Source of the DNA: Halodesulfurarchaeum formicicum
Lineage (GTDB): Archaea > Halobacteriota > Halobacteria > Halobacteriales > Halobacteriaceae
Assembly: GCF_001886955.1 (NCBI RefSeq)
Contig: NZ_CP016804.1
Location: forward strand, 992,001 to 1,056,000
Direction of reading: 5' to 3'
Length of the DNA: 64,000 nt
Shown: positions 7,372 through 14,944 of the stretch, in pieces
Layout: every line of letters starts with the position of its first letter
How positions within the stretch are numbered: position 1 is the stretch's first letter
Translations under genes and position numbers: made by a program
Notes under the pieces: generated by a model
Databases searched by the model: none
Seen by the model: the letters and a program-made list of their open reading frames with translations, nothing else
What the model was told of the DNA's origin: nothing

Positions 7372-9712
7372 TCGCGTCGAGATCGACCCGGTAGATCGTC
7401 ACGTTCGGGTCCGTGTACGCCGTGTGAATACCTGATTCTTCCCCGTAGTCGACCGTCCCGAATCGTTCCCGTTCGGTCGGGCCGACGTAGATGTAGGTCA
7501 CGTCGTACAGCCCGAGCAACGCCGCTCTCGATTCGGGCTCGCTCGTCTCGTAGATGATCCTTACGTCCCGAACCCGATCCCAGTACGGCTCCTCGCCACG
7601 ATACCCGACCTCGTGTGACCAGCCGGCGACCGTCGGGATGCCGGTCATGCTCGATGGAGCGTTCACCCATCGGTAGATTTCGGTCCCGGGGGCGGAGACC
7701 ATCGTTGGCTGCCCAGGCTGGTCGCGGAGCCAGTGGATTGCCGCGGCCTCCTCCGGATGCTCGGCTTCGATGTACGCGTGGGCGTCGAGTGTCGGATCGT
7801 CTGTCCCACCACCGACCGCCCATGCCAGCCCGAAGGCGGGGTAAATCGAGAGCGCGAGAAGTAACATGACGAGGCCGATGCTCGCCAGTCTGTGTCGGCC
7901 TTCGTTGGTCCCGGGGCTGGCCGCCTTCCTATTCGCGGTTTGTTCACCACGAGCCAGCCACGATCGAAACCGATCACGAACTCCCCGAACCGTCCCCCGA
8001 ATCCACGCGAGTGGTCCTGCAGAGCCGACAAGACGAGTCAGCATCACTCCGGCTGCGACTGACCAGAGTGCCCACACCTGCGCGGCGATCTTGAAGACGG
8101 TGTTCATCCGTCCGGGACCGGCCTGTTCGATCACGTAGACGAACTCCACGAGGAGTACCAGGCCGAGCGCGCCGACGGCGAGGACGGTCTCGAAACCCGC
8201 CTCTCGCGTCCGGAGCAGGTACCAGCCGCCCAGGAGAAGCGGCCCGAAGAGAGCCACAGCGCTCGCTCGGACGAGCGTGCTCACGAGCAGGAGAACGAGG
8301 GATGTGAGGAACGCGACCACCCAGATCCGCCGGCGAACTCGACTGGCTAGATAACTGGCCGTGAGGGCGAGGAAGACCCCATACACGGTCAGTAGCCCGC
8401 CCAGGTCGCTTCGTGGGGTCGGGAGTAGCCCGACGGACCGGCCCGATGCGGCCCCTGTCAGGAACGGAAACACGGTCAGCGCGCCACCCACGGCAAGGAG
8501 CGATGCGATCGCCAGCGCGAGGCCGAGTCGTGCCGATTCGGTTCGCAGTCGGCTTGTGTCCGTCCAGGTCCCGATTCGTTCGGCCCAACCGTCAGGTAGG
8601 AGCGTCCAGGGAGCGGCTGGGGCGAAGAGCACGGTCAGCCACGCCACCCCGAAAACTGCCGGGGCACTCCACGTGTTCGTAAGCACCAGGAGCCCACCGA
8701 CAGGGGCCCCGAGGAGGAGCCGACCGAGTCGTCCACGGCGGTCTGCAGCCGGTCGCATCCAGTAGGCGGCCGCCAGACCCGCACCCAACAGTAGAAACAC
8801 CGGACTCATCATATGGCCGTGGAGGTCCCCGTTCAGGAACGCGAAAAACGGGAACTCGGTGATGAGTTCCCACTCGCCCGGTTCGCGGCCCGCGTCGATC
8901 ACTCGGCTAGCGAACCAGTAGTTGAACTCGAAGGGGCCCCGAGCGAGGCCCGCGAATTCGAGCCCCACCCCCTCGACGAGCCGGCGACCCAGCGGTTCGG
9001 GAAGCACCCAGCCGAGAAACCGGATCGGTGTCGAGAGGTTGCTCGCGAGGCCCACCAGGAACGCCGCGATCCCACCACCGAGTCGATACGACCCACCCCG
9101 GTGGGCCGTGATCGCACCGGCGAGGCCCCACGCGGCGGTGACGTAGGCCGCGTAGTAGCCCGCGAGCGCCGTGTTGTACGCGAATCGCGGGGCAGTGTCG
9201 GTCAGCAGGGCGAACACCGCGGCGAGCATGTGTCCCCCGTAGTAGTACTGCACCGACTCGCCCGCGAACCACATGTCCTGTGGCGGCAGGGCCGTCGCCC
9301 GGAGCACGGAGGCGAGCAGGCCGAAATCCAGGAACTTCTCGCCACCGCCGGGGACGGCCCCGGGTCGGTACAGTCGGATCAGGATCAGGAGGAGATAGGC
9401 GAGCGTGAAGACGACCGCGGCATCCCGAAACCGCGACCGGTCGATCGAGACGCCGCTTCGAAGCGCCAAAACCGAACCAGTCAGGAGGGCAAGCACGGCG
9501 AAGAGGGCCGTCACCAGGCCGAACCGGACCTGGCCGAGCCAGTAGGTGCTAACGGCGATTACCGCGAAGGCGACCGGGATCGCGAGGCCCGCGCCACGGT
9601 CCGGAAAGTCCTCGAAGAGCTGACTCGCAAGCGGGAGCGCCAGGACTCCGAGCCCCAGGTAGAGGACCAGCCACGTGAGGACGATGCCCAGTTCCACATC
9701 GGGAGATTCCAC
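7340..9712 (-). CDS. DUF2298 (Chlor_Arch_YYY-type) polytopic membrane protein
   Basis: The 790-residue protein has many hydrophobic segments along most of its length and a hydrophilic C-terminal domain (about 640-790). It carries the family hallmarks ESVQYYYGGHMLAAVF, FNGDLHGHM-type motif (here LNGDLHGHMMSPVFLLLG) and GTEIYRWVNAPS. DUF2298 proteins resemble GT-C glycosyltransferases of the oligosaccharyltransferase/PMT fold, so a lipid-linked sugar transferase role is plausible, but no activity is established. It is divergent from a GT2-GtrA pair that could supply a polyprenyl-phosphate sugar donor and its flippase. The 3' end overlaps the HAH_0734-like gene by 32 bases. Confidence 0.88.
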   Translation of the reverse strand: MESPDVELGIVLTWLVLYLGLGVLALPLASQLFEDFPDRGAGLAIPVAFAVIAVSTYWLGQVRFGLVTALFAVLALLTGSVLALRSGVSIDRSRFRDAAVVFTLAYLLLILIRLYRPGAVPGGGEKFLDFGLLASVLRATALPPQDMWFAGESVQYYYGGHMLAAVFALLTDTAPRFAYNTALAGYYAAYVTAAWGLAGAITAHRGGSYRLGGGIAAFLVGLASNLSTPIRFLGWVLPEPLGRRLVEGVGLEFAGLARGPFEFNYWFASRVIDAGREPGEWELITEFPFFAFLNGDLHGHMMSPVFLLLGAGLAAAYWMRPAADRRGRLGRLLLGAPVGGLLVLTNTWSAPAVFGVAWLTVLFAPAAPWTLLPDGWAERIGTWTDTSRLRTESARLGLALAIASLLAVGGALTVFPFLTGAASGRSVGLLPTPRSDLGGLLTVYGVFLALTASYLASRVRRRIWVVAFLTSLVLLLVSTLVRASAVALFGPLLLGGWYLLRTREAGFETVLAVGALGLVLLVEFVYVIEQAGPGRMNTVFKIAAQVWALWSVAAGVMLTRLVGSAGPLAWIRGTVRGVRDRFRSWLARGEQTANRKAASPGTNEGRHRLASIGLVMLLLALSIYPAFGLAWAVGGGTDDPTLDAHAYIEAEHPEEAAAIHWLRDQPGQPTMVSAPGTEIYRWVNAPSSMTGIPTVAGWSHEVGYRGEEPYWDRVRDVRIIYETSEPESRAALLGLYDVTYIYVGPTERERFGTVDYGEESGIHTAYTDPNVTIYRVDLDAIKQPVPQPAS

Positions 9713-9766
9713 TGGATTCCCCTATACACCTTGTGGACCACACCGACTCGGCGACGGGTATCGAAC

Positions 9767-9776
9767 CCTTTTACTC
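9767..9776 (+). promoter_or_regulatory. TATA-like element for the GT2-GtrA operon
   Basis: CCTTTTACTC lies 24-33 bases upstream of the ATG at 9800. It supports 9800 as the start of a leaderless GT2 transcript rather than any upstream in-frame start. Confidence 0.5.
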
Positions 9777-9799
9777 GCTGGGTGGGAGACTTCCGAGAA

Positions 9800-10561
9800 A
9801 TGAGTCGGTCCGTCGGCGTCGTGGTTCCAGCCTATCGGCCGGACCGCTCCGTGCTCGTGACATATCTCGGGGCGCTTCAGGCGGAGATCGACCCGGCGGT
9901 CCTGCGCGTGGAGTTGGACCAACCGGACGAACGAACGGTGGAGGAACTCAAAGCAACGGGGGCGACGGTCAACACCGTCGAAAGTCGACGAGGGAAGGGA
10001 CAGGCCCTCACCGACGGGTTCGAGGCACTGGATACCGACGTGTTGGCCTTCGCGGACGCCGACGGAAGCACCCCTGCCGAGTCTGTTCGGAACGTTATCG
10101 ACCAGGTACGTCTGGGCGAGGTCGACCTGGCTGCTGGGTCCCGGCGACACCCAGACGCCGACGTACAGTCCCACCAGACCGTATTTCGCCAGCACCTCGG
10201 GGATGTCTTTGCCTGGCTGGCTCGTCGTCTGCTCGATGTGTCCCTCCGGGATTATCAGTGTGGAGCGAAGGCGATGACCCGAGAGACCTGGCAAGCGATC
10301 CGCCCGCATCTCTACCAGCCGGGGTTCGCCTGGGACATCGAGGTCCTGGCGATGGCAGACACATTGGGGTACACGATCGGGGAGGTCCCAGTGACCTGGA
10401 TCGATCACCCGGACTCCACAGTGACGACGACCGATGCAGTGCCGGAACTGCTGCGGGCGCTCGTGGCGACCAGACGCCGTGCTCGACGCCTGGGGGCGGG
10501 GACAGAACCGGTCGCCAGTGGTCGAACCGAGCAGGTTCCACTGATCAATCGGAACAGATGA
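9800..10561 (+). CDS. Family 2 glycosyltransferase (DPM1-like)
   Basis: The 253-residue cytoplasmic enzyme has a GT-A fold: VGVVVPAYRPD at the N-terminus, GKGQALTDGFE, the metal/nucleotide-binding DAD at residues 86-88 (LAFADADGST), and QCGAKAMTRETW near the acceptor site. The pattern is closest to dolichyl-phosphate mannose/glucose synthases, which load a sugar onto a polyprenyl phosphate. It overlaps the GtrA gene by four bases (ATGA), the classic GT2-GtrA arrangement. The frame remains open for almost 1 kb upstream, but that part is antisense to the DUF2298 gene, and the true start at 9800 has its own TATA-like box. Confidence 0.88.
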   Translation: MSRSVGVVVPAYRPDRSVLVTYLGALQAEIDPAVLRVELDQPDERTVEELKATGATVNTVESRRGKGQALTDGFEALDTDVLAFADADGSTPAESVRNVIDQVRLGEVDLAAGSRRHPDADVQSHQTVFRQHLGDVFAWLARRLLDVSLRDYQCGAKAMTRETWQAIRPHLYQPGFAWDIEVLAMADTLGYTIGEVPVTWIDHPDSTVTTTDAVPELLRALVATRRRARRLGAGTEPVASGRTEQVPLINRNR

Positions 10562-11034
10562 TTGGAATAGAAGCGTTTGTCGAGGCGGTTCAGGCCAGAA
10601 CCCGGGCCCTCGCCTCGGGGGCCAGAATCGGGCAGTTCGTCTCGGTGGGGTTGGCAGGCGCGGGCCTGGAGACGATCATCGTCTTCCTGCTCACTGGCCT
10701 GGCGACGGTCCCACCGCTCGGAGCGAAAGCCGTGGGGGCCGAAGCGTCGATTTCGCTCATGTTTCTGCTCAACGATCGGGTTACCTTCGCCGGCGAAGGA
10801 GAACGTGGGATCCGCTTGACGGGGCGTCGCTATCTCAAGTCACACACGGTTCGGCTCGGTGGCCTGGCCGTGGCCTTCACGACACTGTACGTGCTGACTG
10901 CCTGGACCGAGATCACGCTCCAGGTTTCCGGCGCGGATGTCTGGCCCACACTCGCGAACGTGATCGGTATCGGTGTGGGCATGACGATCAACTACGTGGC
11001 CGAGAGCCTGATCACCTGGCGGGTCCACCGGTGA
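10558..11034 (+). CDS. GtrA-family membrane protein
   Basis: The 158-residue protein has four predicted membrane helices (FVSVGLAGAGLETIIVFLL, ASISLMFLLND, LGGLAVAFTTLYVLTAW and VIGIGVGMTINYVAE), the GtrA/DPMS pattern. Relatives are thought to flip or position polyprenyl-phosphate sugars made by the partner GT2. It overlaps the GT2 gene by four bases, so they are coupled. Its stop abuts the convergent hpt stop with no spacer. Confidence 0.88.
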   Translation: MIGIEAFVEAVQARTRALASGARIGQFVSVGLAGAGLETIIVFLLTGLATVPPLGAKAVGAEASISLMFLLNDRVTFAGEGERGIRLTGRRYLKSHTVRLGGLAVAFTTLYVLTAWTEITLQVSGADVWPTLANVIGIGVGMTINYVAESLITWRVHR

Positions 11035-11589
11035 TTACTCTTCGACGATGACGACTTCCCCGTCCTCGACTTCGACGGTGATCAGGGTCTTCACGTCGTG
11101 ACCGGTCTCGTCCAGTTCCGTTGGGCCGGCCTTCTTGATCACGGCCACCGTGTCGACCACATCGGCGCCGATGTACTCCAGCGCCTCGATGATCGCCCGG
11201 AGCGTGCCACCGGTCGAGAGCACGTCGTCGAGAACCAGCACGCGGTCGCCCTCGGAAACGTCGTTGATGTACATCTCCTCCTCGGAGTACCCCGTCTCCT
11301 GGGTGAGTGCGACTTCGCCATCCAGGCCGTACTGGCGCTTGCGGATGACCACGAGTGGAATGTCCGTCATGAGCGAGACGGCCGTCGAGATGTGAATTCC
11401 CATCGCGGCCGGCGTGACGATCTTGTCGACGTCTTCGAGTTCGGCCTTCCGAATGATCTTGATGACGATCTCGCGCAACAATTGGGGTTTCAGCATCGGC
11501 ACGCCGTCACTGATCGGGTGGACGAAGTACTGGTAATCGCCCTTCTGGATGATCGGGGCCTCGAGAAGCGACCGTTCGAGTTGATCCAT
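11035..11589 (-). CDS. hpt: Hypoxanthine/guanine phosphoribosyltransferase-type enzyme
   Basis: The 184-residue purine-salvage enzyme belongs to the archaeal Hpt/Apt-like group. The PRPP-binding loop [13 protein letters not shown] is intact, and the conserved blocks [36 protein letters not shown] and [18 protein letters not shown] (given in part) are typical. It should convert hypoxanthine or guanine and PRPP to IMP or GMP in the cytoplasm; base preference in haloarchaea is uncertain. I chose the ATG at 11589 over a GTG at 11604 because a TATA-like box sits 23-30 bases upstream of 11589, as for a leaderless mRNA. Confidence 0.92.
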   Translation of the reverse strand: MDQLERSLLEAPIIQKGDYQYFVHPISDGVPMLKPQLLREIVIKIIRKAELEDVDKIVTPAAMGIHISTAVSLMTDIPLVVIRKRQYGLDGEVALTQETGYSEEEMYINDVSEGDRVLVLDDVLSTGGTLRAIIEALEYIGADVVDTVAVIKKAGPTELDETGHDVKTLITVEVEDGEVVIVEE

Positions 11590-11611
11590 GTCGCCCGTAT
11601 CCACGGTCGGG

Positions 11612-11619
11612 AATAAAAT
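11612..11619 (-). promoter_or_regulatory. TATA-like box of hpt
   Basis: On the minus strand ATTTTATT lies 23-30 bases upstream of the ATG at 11589. This is near-ideal archaeal TATA sequence and spacing for a leaderless mRNA, and it decides the start codon. Confidence 0.65.
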
Positions 11620-11842
11620 GTGGCGGTTCGAGTCCCCCTGATCGGTGTGCCAACACCCGACCAGCAGTGAGACTGTATTTCAATACTCCGAGAATTCGTC
11701 TGGGCCTTCTGCGGGCAGCGGTGTGATCCGAAGTTATGTTTTGCACGGGAAAACGGTCCGTTTCGGCGTTCAACATGCCGTTACGATTGGATTTCGCCCG
11801 TCGGACGAAGAGCGGAAATGGTTTTGTCTCCCATTCGCAAGG

Positions 11843-11862
11843 GGAGCATAGTACGATGCTCC
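11843..11862 (+). promoter_or_regulatory. Inverted repeat upstream of the Mrp operon
   Basis: GGAGCAT-N6-ATGCTCC is a perfect 7-bp inverted repeat 42 bases upstream of the mrpE ATG. It could be an RNA hairpin in the leader or an operator for a dimeric regulator. A strong Shine-Dalgarno-like stretch follows it, which argues for a leadered mRNA containing the hairpin. Confidence 0.5.
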
Positions 11863-11904
11863 GACGATTGAGATGCCGCCTGTCGAGTGGTATGGGGGTG
11901 ACAT

Positions 11905-13014
11905 ATGGCTGAGTCGAGTGCCCGTATTCTCGTTCCGGTCGGGGACTCCAGCACGTTACGAAACACCGTCGCCCACGCCGTTCGAGAGGGCCTTGAAGGT
12001 GAGCCCAGCCAGGCCCGAGCAATTCACTTCGTCTACCCGATTCGGTGGCGGCCGGTCGAAGGGACCCAGGCCGTCCCAGAGGACGCCCAGGAACTGCTCG
12101 AACGCGTCGCGGTCTGGGCTCGGGAAGACCTCGAAGACGTGGACGGAACCGTCGAGGTCGTCACTGATACCGTCGGGGCCGATCGATACCTGTTCTCCCC
12201 CGACGATTACGCCACCGTCCTTCAGCACTACGCCGCGGAAAACGACCTTGATCGGGTTATCCTGGATCCCGAGTACGTGCCGACCGGTGGCGCACCGATG
12301 CTCGCGCCGCTCAAGACGGCGCTGTCGGGCGATGTGCTCACTGTCGAAGAAGCGCCGGTAACCCGCCCGGCCCAGCGGACTCCACTCCCGAGCCGTGCGA
12401 CACTCTCGAAGACGGGGATCGTCTTCGGATCTGCCTACGGGTTCTATCTCCTGATCGCCGGCTCGCTGAGTCAATTCAACCTCCTGACCGGCGCCCTGGC
12501 TGCCGGGCTGGTCGCCGCGATCTTTGGAAGCATTGCGGTTACTGGCCGCCAGTCGATCACCACGCTATTCGCCCGTCTCGGGCGGATGGCGACCTACGTC
12601 CCCTACCTGCTCTGGGAGATCGCGAAGGCGAACTTGACGGTCGCGTACATCATCTTGCATCCCCGACTGCCCATCGATCCGGGCATGCAGCGCTTCGAAG
12701 CCGCCGTCTGGGGTGACATGTCGGTCACGACGCTGGCGAACAGCATCACGCTCACGCCGGGGACGCTCACGGTGGACGTGCGCCACGACAGTCTCTTCGT
12801 CCACTCGTTGAACCAGTCTGCCCGGGACGGCCTCGCGTCGGGCGACCTGGAACGGGCGGTCCGATACGTCTTCTGGGGGCCCAGCGGTCGGGAGCTGAAA
12901 TCGCCGGTCTCACGGGGCGCCATCGAGACATTCACGCCCAACTTCGAGGAGGAGCCCGATCAGTCGCCCCGGGCTGACGGTGGGAAGTTGCTAACGGCGG
13001 GTGAGCGCAAATGA
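11905..13014 (+). CDS. mrpE: UspA-like domain fused to Mrp antiporter subunit E
   Basis: The 369-residue protein has a universal-stress-protein-like domain (about residues 6-150, starting ILVPVGDSSTLRNTVAHAV) fused to an MrpE subunit (about 165-330). The MrpE part has the two membrane helices and the conserved LTPGTLTVDVRHDSLFVHSL stretch (given in part). MrpE belongs to the multi-subunit Na+/H+ antiporter. The extra Usp domain could bind ATP or another adenylate and tie the transporter to energy state; this is inference. The ATG at 11905 follows a Shine-Dalgarno-like GGGGGTGA. Its stop overlaps the mrpF start. Confidence 0.88.
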   Translation: MAESSARILVPVGDSSTLRNTVAHAVREGLEGEPSQARAIHFVYPIRWRPVEGTQAVPEDAQELLERVAVWAREDLEDVDGTVEVVTDTVGADRYLFSPDDYATVLQHYAAENDLDRVILDPEYVPTGGAPMLAPLKTALSGDVLTVEEAPVTRPAQRTPLPSRATLSKTGIVFGSAYGFYLLIAGSLSQFNLLTGALAAGLVAAIFGSIAVTGRQSITTLFARLGRMATYVPYLLWEIAKANLTVAYIILHPRLPIDPGMQRFEAAVWGDMSVTTLANSITLTPGTLTVDVRHDSLFVHSLNQSARDGLASGDLERAVRYVFWGPSGRELKSPVSRGAIETFTPNFEEEPDQSPRADGGKLLTAGERK

Positions 13015-13292
13015 TGGGTCTGACGCTTGATACCGCGCTGCTCGGGGCCGCCGTGGCGATCGTGCTGTTCGCGGTGGCACTGCTCTACCGTGTGGCCCGC
13101 GGGCCGACGATGGAAGACCGCGTCATCGCGATCAACGGGGTCGGTACGAGCACGGTCGTCGTTCTGGCCTTGCTCGCGGCGGCCCTCGATCGACCCGCGT
13201 TCCTCGACATCGCGATCGTCTACGCGCTGCTAAACTTCCTCGCGAGCGTCGCGATCTCCAAGTTCATCGTCGAGCGGGGTGGTGTGCTATGA
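13011..13292 (+). CDS. mrpF: Mrp Na+/H+ antiporter subunit F
   Basis: The 93-residue protein has three predicted membrane helices and the MrpF signature RVARGPTMEDRVIAINGVGT and LDIAIVYALLNFL. It is a small structural subunit of the Mrp complex. The ATG at 13011 overlaps the mrpE stop by four bases, and a second ATG follows at once at 13014. It overlaps mrpG by four bases. Confidence 0.93.
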   Translation: MMGLTLDTALLGAAVAIVLFAVALLYRVARGPTMEDRVIAINGVGTSTVVVLALLAAALDRPAFLDIAIVYALLNFLASVAISKFIVERGGVL

Positions 13293-13597
13293 CGCCGCTG
13301 GAGTATCTGATCGTGCTGCTCGTCGCGGCGGGGGTGTTCTTCTCCTTCGTCGCCGTGGTCGGCATTATCCGGTTACCGGACCTCTACGCGCGGGCCCACG
13401 CGACCTCGAAGAGTGACACGCTCGGGACGGTCCTCTCGCTTGCCGGCGTGGCACTCGTCTTCGGGGCGGACGTGGCGACGGTCAAGACCGTCTTCCTGCT
13501 TCTGTTCATGTTCATCACGAACCCAACTGCCGCACACGCGATCACCAGAGCCGCTTACGACCAGGAGATCGAACCGTGGACGGAGGGTGAGGACTGA
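13289..13597 (+). CDS. mrpG: Mrp Na+/H+ antiporter subunit G
   Basis: The 102-residue protein has three membrane helices and the MrpG motif GIIRLPDLYARAHATSKSDTLG, here quoted in part, which is diagnostic for the family. The C-terminal ITNPTAAHAITRAAY is also conserved. It overlaps mrpF by four bases, and its stop shares one base with the next start. Confidence 0.93.
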   Translation: MTPLEYLIVLLVAAGVFFSFVAVVGIIRLPDLYARAHATSKSDTLGTVLSLAGVALVFGADVATVKTVFLLLFMFITNPTAAHAITRAAYDQEIEPWTEGED

Positions 13598-14133
13598 TGG
13601 AGTTCTCACTCTTCCTCGCGTTACTGGTCTTCGTTATGATTTCGGCGGTCATCTCGGTCACGCTGCGGGACGTGCTCAGCGCGATCATCGCGCTTGCGGG
13701 CTTCAGCTTCGGGGCTGCGGTGGTCTACGTGTTGCTCCGCGCGCCGGACGTGGCGCTGACCGAGGCAGCGGTCGGAGCCGGGGCGACCACAGTGTTGTTC
13801 CTGGTGACGATCGTGAAGACGGTCCGCCCCGCCGGCGAGCGGGTCTTCGAACGAATCCGATGGGGTCCGGCCGCGCTCGCGCTGGCGTTTCTGGGCACGA
13901 TCTCGCTAACGATACCCTCGATTCCGCGAGTTGGAGCCCCCGACTCCGCGGTCGTGGCTGGTGACGTGACCAGGTACTACCTGGAGATGGCGACACCCGA
14001 AACTGGCGTCGAAAACGTCGTTACCGCGGTCCTGGCGGCCTACCGTGGGTTCGATACATTGGGTGAGGCCGTTGTCGTCATCGCGGCGGGGATGGCGGTG
14101 CTGCTCGTCCTCCGCCGGGAGGTGTATGTATGA
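13597..14133 (+). CDS. DUF4040 Mrp subunit (MrpA C-terminal / MbhD-like)
   Basis: The 178-residue membrane protein corresponds to the DUF4040/MbeD-MbeE region that bacteria carry at the C-terminus of MrpA. The conserved core is LRAPDVALTEAAVGAGATTVLFLVT, given in part, with the glutamate of ALTEA in a membrane helix. The later half adds helices up to AAGMAVLLVLRREVY. Having this module as a free gene shows that MrpA is split in this operon. It shares one base with the mrpG stop and overlaps the MrpB gene by four bases. Confidence 0.85.
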   Translation: MEFSLFLALLVFVMISAVISVTLRDVLSAIIALAGFSFGAAVVYVLLRAPDVALTEAAVGAGATTVLFLVTIVKTVRPAGERVFERIRWGPAALALAFLGTISLTIPSIPRVGAPDSAVVAGDVTRYYLEMATPETGVENVVTAVLAAYRGFDTLGEAVVVIAAGMAVLLVLRREVYV

Positions 14134-14588
14134 GTGAACGAATCCCGACCTACGTCGAGAGTACGATCATCATGACGACCGTCCGGATCATCAGCCCGTT
14201 TGCCTTCACGTACGGGCTCTTCGTGATGCTTCACGGCGCGGAATCGGCTGGTGGCGGGTTCCAGGGCGGTGTAATCCTGGCGGCGAGTCTGATACTCGTC
14301 GCTTTCGCCTACGGCATCGAGCCGACTCGTGACTGGATCACCGACCGCCCCGCCAGAATTCTGATCGGGACCGGCGGTGCGACCTTCGTGTTGATCGGGT
14401 TGGTCCCGATGGCACTGGGCTACCGGTTCCTGGAATACGAGGCGTACGCGTTCCATCATGGGACCAAGTACGGTATCGAGCTGGTGGAGCTGGGAATCGG
14501 CGCAATCGTCTTCGGCGTCATCCTCTCGCTCTTCATGAGCCTCGCCGCCGGTCACGACTTCGACGAGAACGGAGGTGAGAACGCGTGA
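14130..14588 (+). CDS. mrpB: Mrp Na+/H+ antiporter subunit B
   Basis: The 152-residue protein has four predicted membrane helices and the MnhB signature (SPFAFTYGLFVMLHG followed by SAGGGFQGGVILAASLIL, and GIELVELGIGAIVFG). It is a structural subunit of the antiporter membrane arm. It overlaps both neighbours by four bases. Confidence 0.93.
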   Translation: MSERIPTYVESTIIMTTVRIISPFAFTYGLFVMLHGAESAGGGFQGGVILAASLILVAFAYGIEPTRDWITDRPARILIGTGGATFVLIGLVPMALGYRFLEYEAYAFHHGTKYGIELVELGIGAIVFGVILSLFMSLAAGHDFDENGGENA

Positions 14589-14944
14589 TCGAACTGCTCG
14601 CTTCGCATTACACGTACCTGACAGCAATGGTGATCCTCGCCGTCGGTCTCTATGGCGTCGTCGCCAGCCCGAACCTCGTGAAGAAGATCGTCGCCCTGAA
14701 CGTCTTCCAGGTCGGCATCTTCCTGTTTTTCATCAGCAGCGCGTTCGTCCTCGACGGCGTGCCGGCGATCGGCACGCACGGGCCGGGCCCTTACGTCAGC
14801 CCGCTCCCGCACGTGTTGATCCTGACAGCCATCGTCGTCGGGGTGAGCCTCACAGCGGTGGGGCTCGCCCTGGTGGTCAGGATCTACGACGGCTACGGAT
14901 CGTTAAACGAACAGGTGATCCGGGAGGTGCAAGCCGATGACTGA
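14585..14944 (+). CDS. mrpC: Mrp Na+/H+ antiporter subunit C
   Basis: The 119-residue protein is homologous to NuoK and has three membrane helices. It shows the MrpC motifs SPNLVKKIVALNVFQVGIFL and DPLPHVLILTAIVVG-like sequence (here PLPHVLILTAIVVGVSLTAV). NuoK-type subunits contribute to proton transfer between the antiporter modules. It overlaps mrpD by eight bases. Confidence 0.93.
   Translation: MIELLASHYTYLTAMVILAVGLYGVVASPNLVKKIVALNVFQVGIFLFFISSAFVLDGVPAIGTHGPGPYVSPLPHVLILTAIVVGVSLTAVGLALVVRIYDGYGSLNEQVIREVQADD

Larger units (their letters stand above)
11590..11904. other. 315-base spacer between hpt and the Mrp operon
   Basis: No convincing gene is present. The hpt promoter (TATA-like box 11612-11619, minus) occupies one end. 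There is a short dyad GTATT-N2-AATAC at 11675-11686, a possible TATA-like GTTATGTT near 11734-11741, a 7-bp hairpin at 11843-11862, and a Shine-Dalgarno-like GGGGGTGA at about 11892-11899 just before the mrpE start. These suggest a leadered, regulated Mrp transcript. Confidence 0.6.

Noticed and set aside
8813-9799. Long 5' extension of the GT2 frame
   Set aside because: This part is antisense to DUF2298. The GT2 domain begins at 9800, where a TATA-like element gives correct spacing.
11645-11851. 68-codon frame upstream of the Mrp operon
   Set aside because: It has no family resemblance, non-haloarchaeal composition, and covers likely regulatory DNA.
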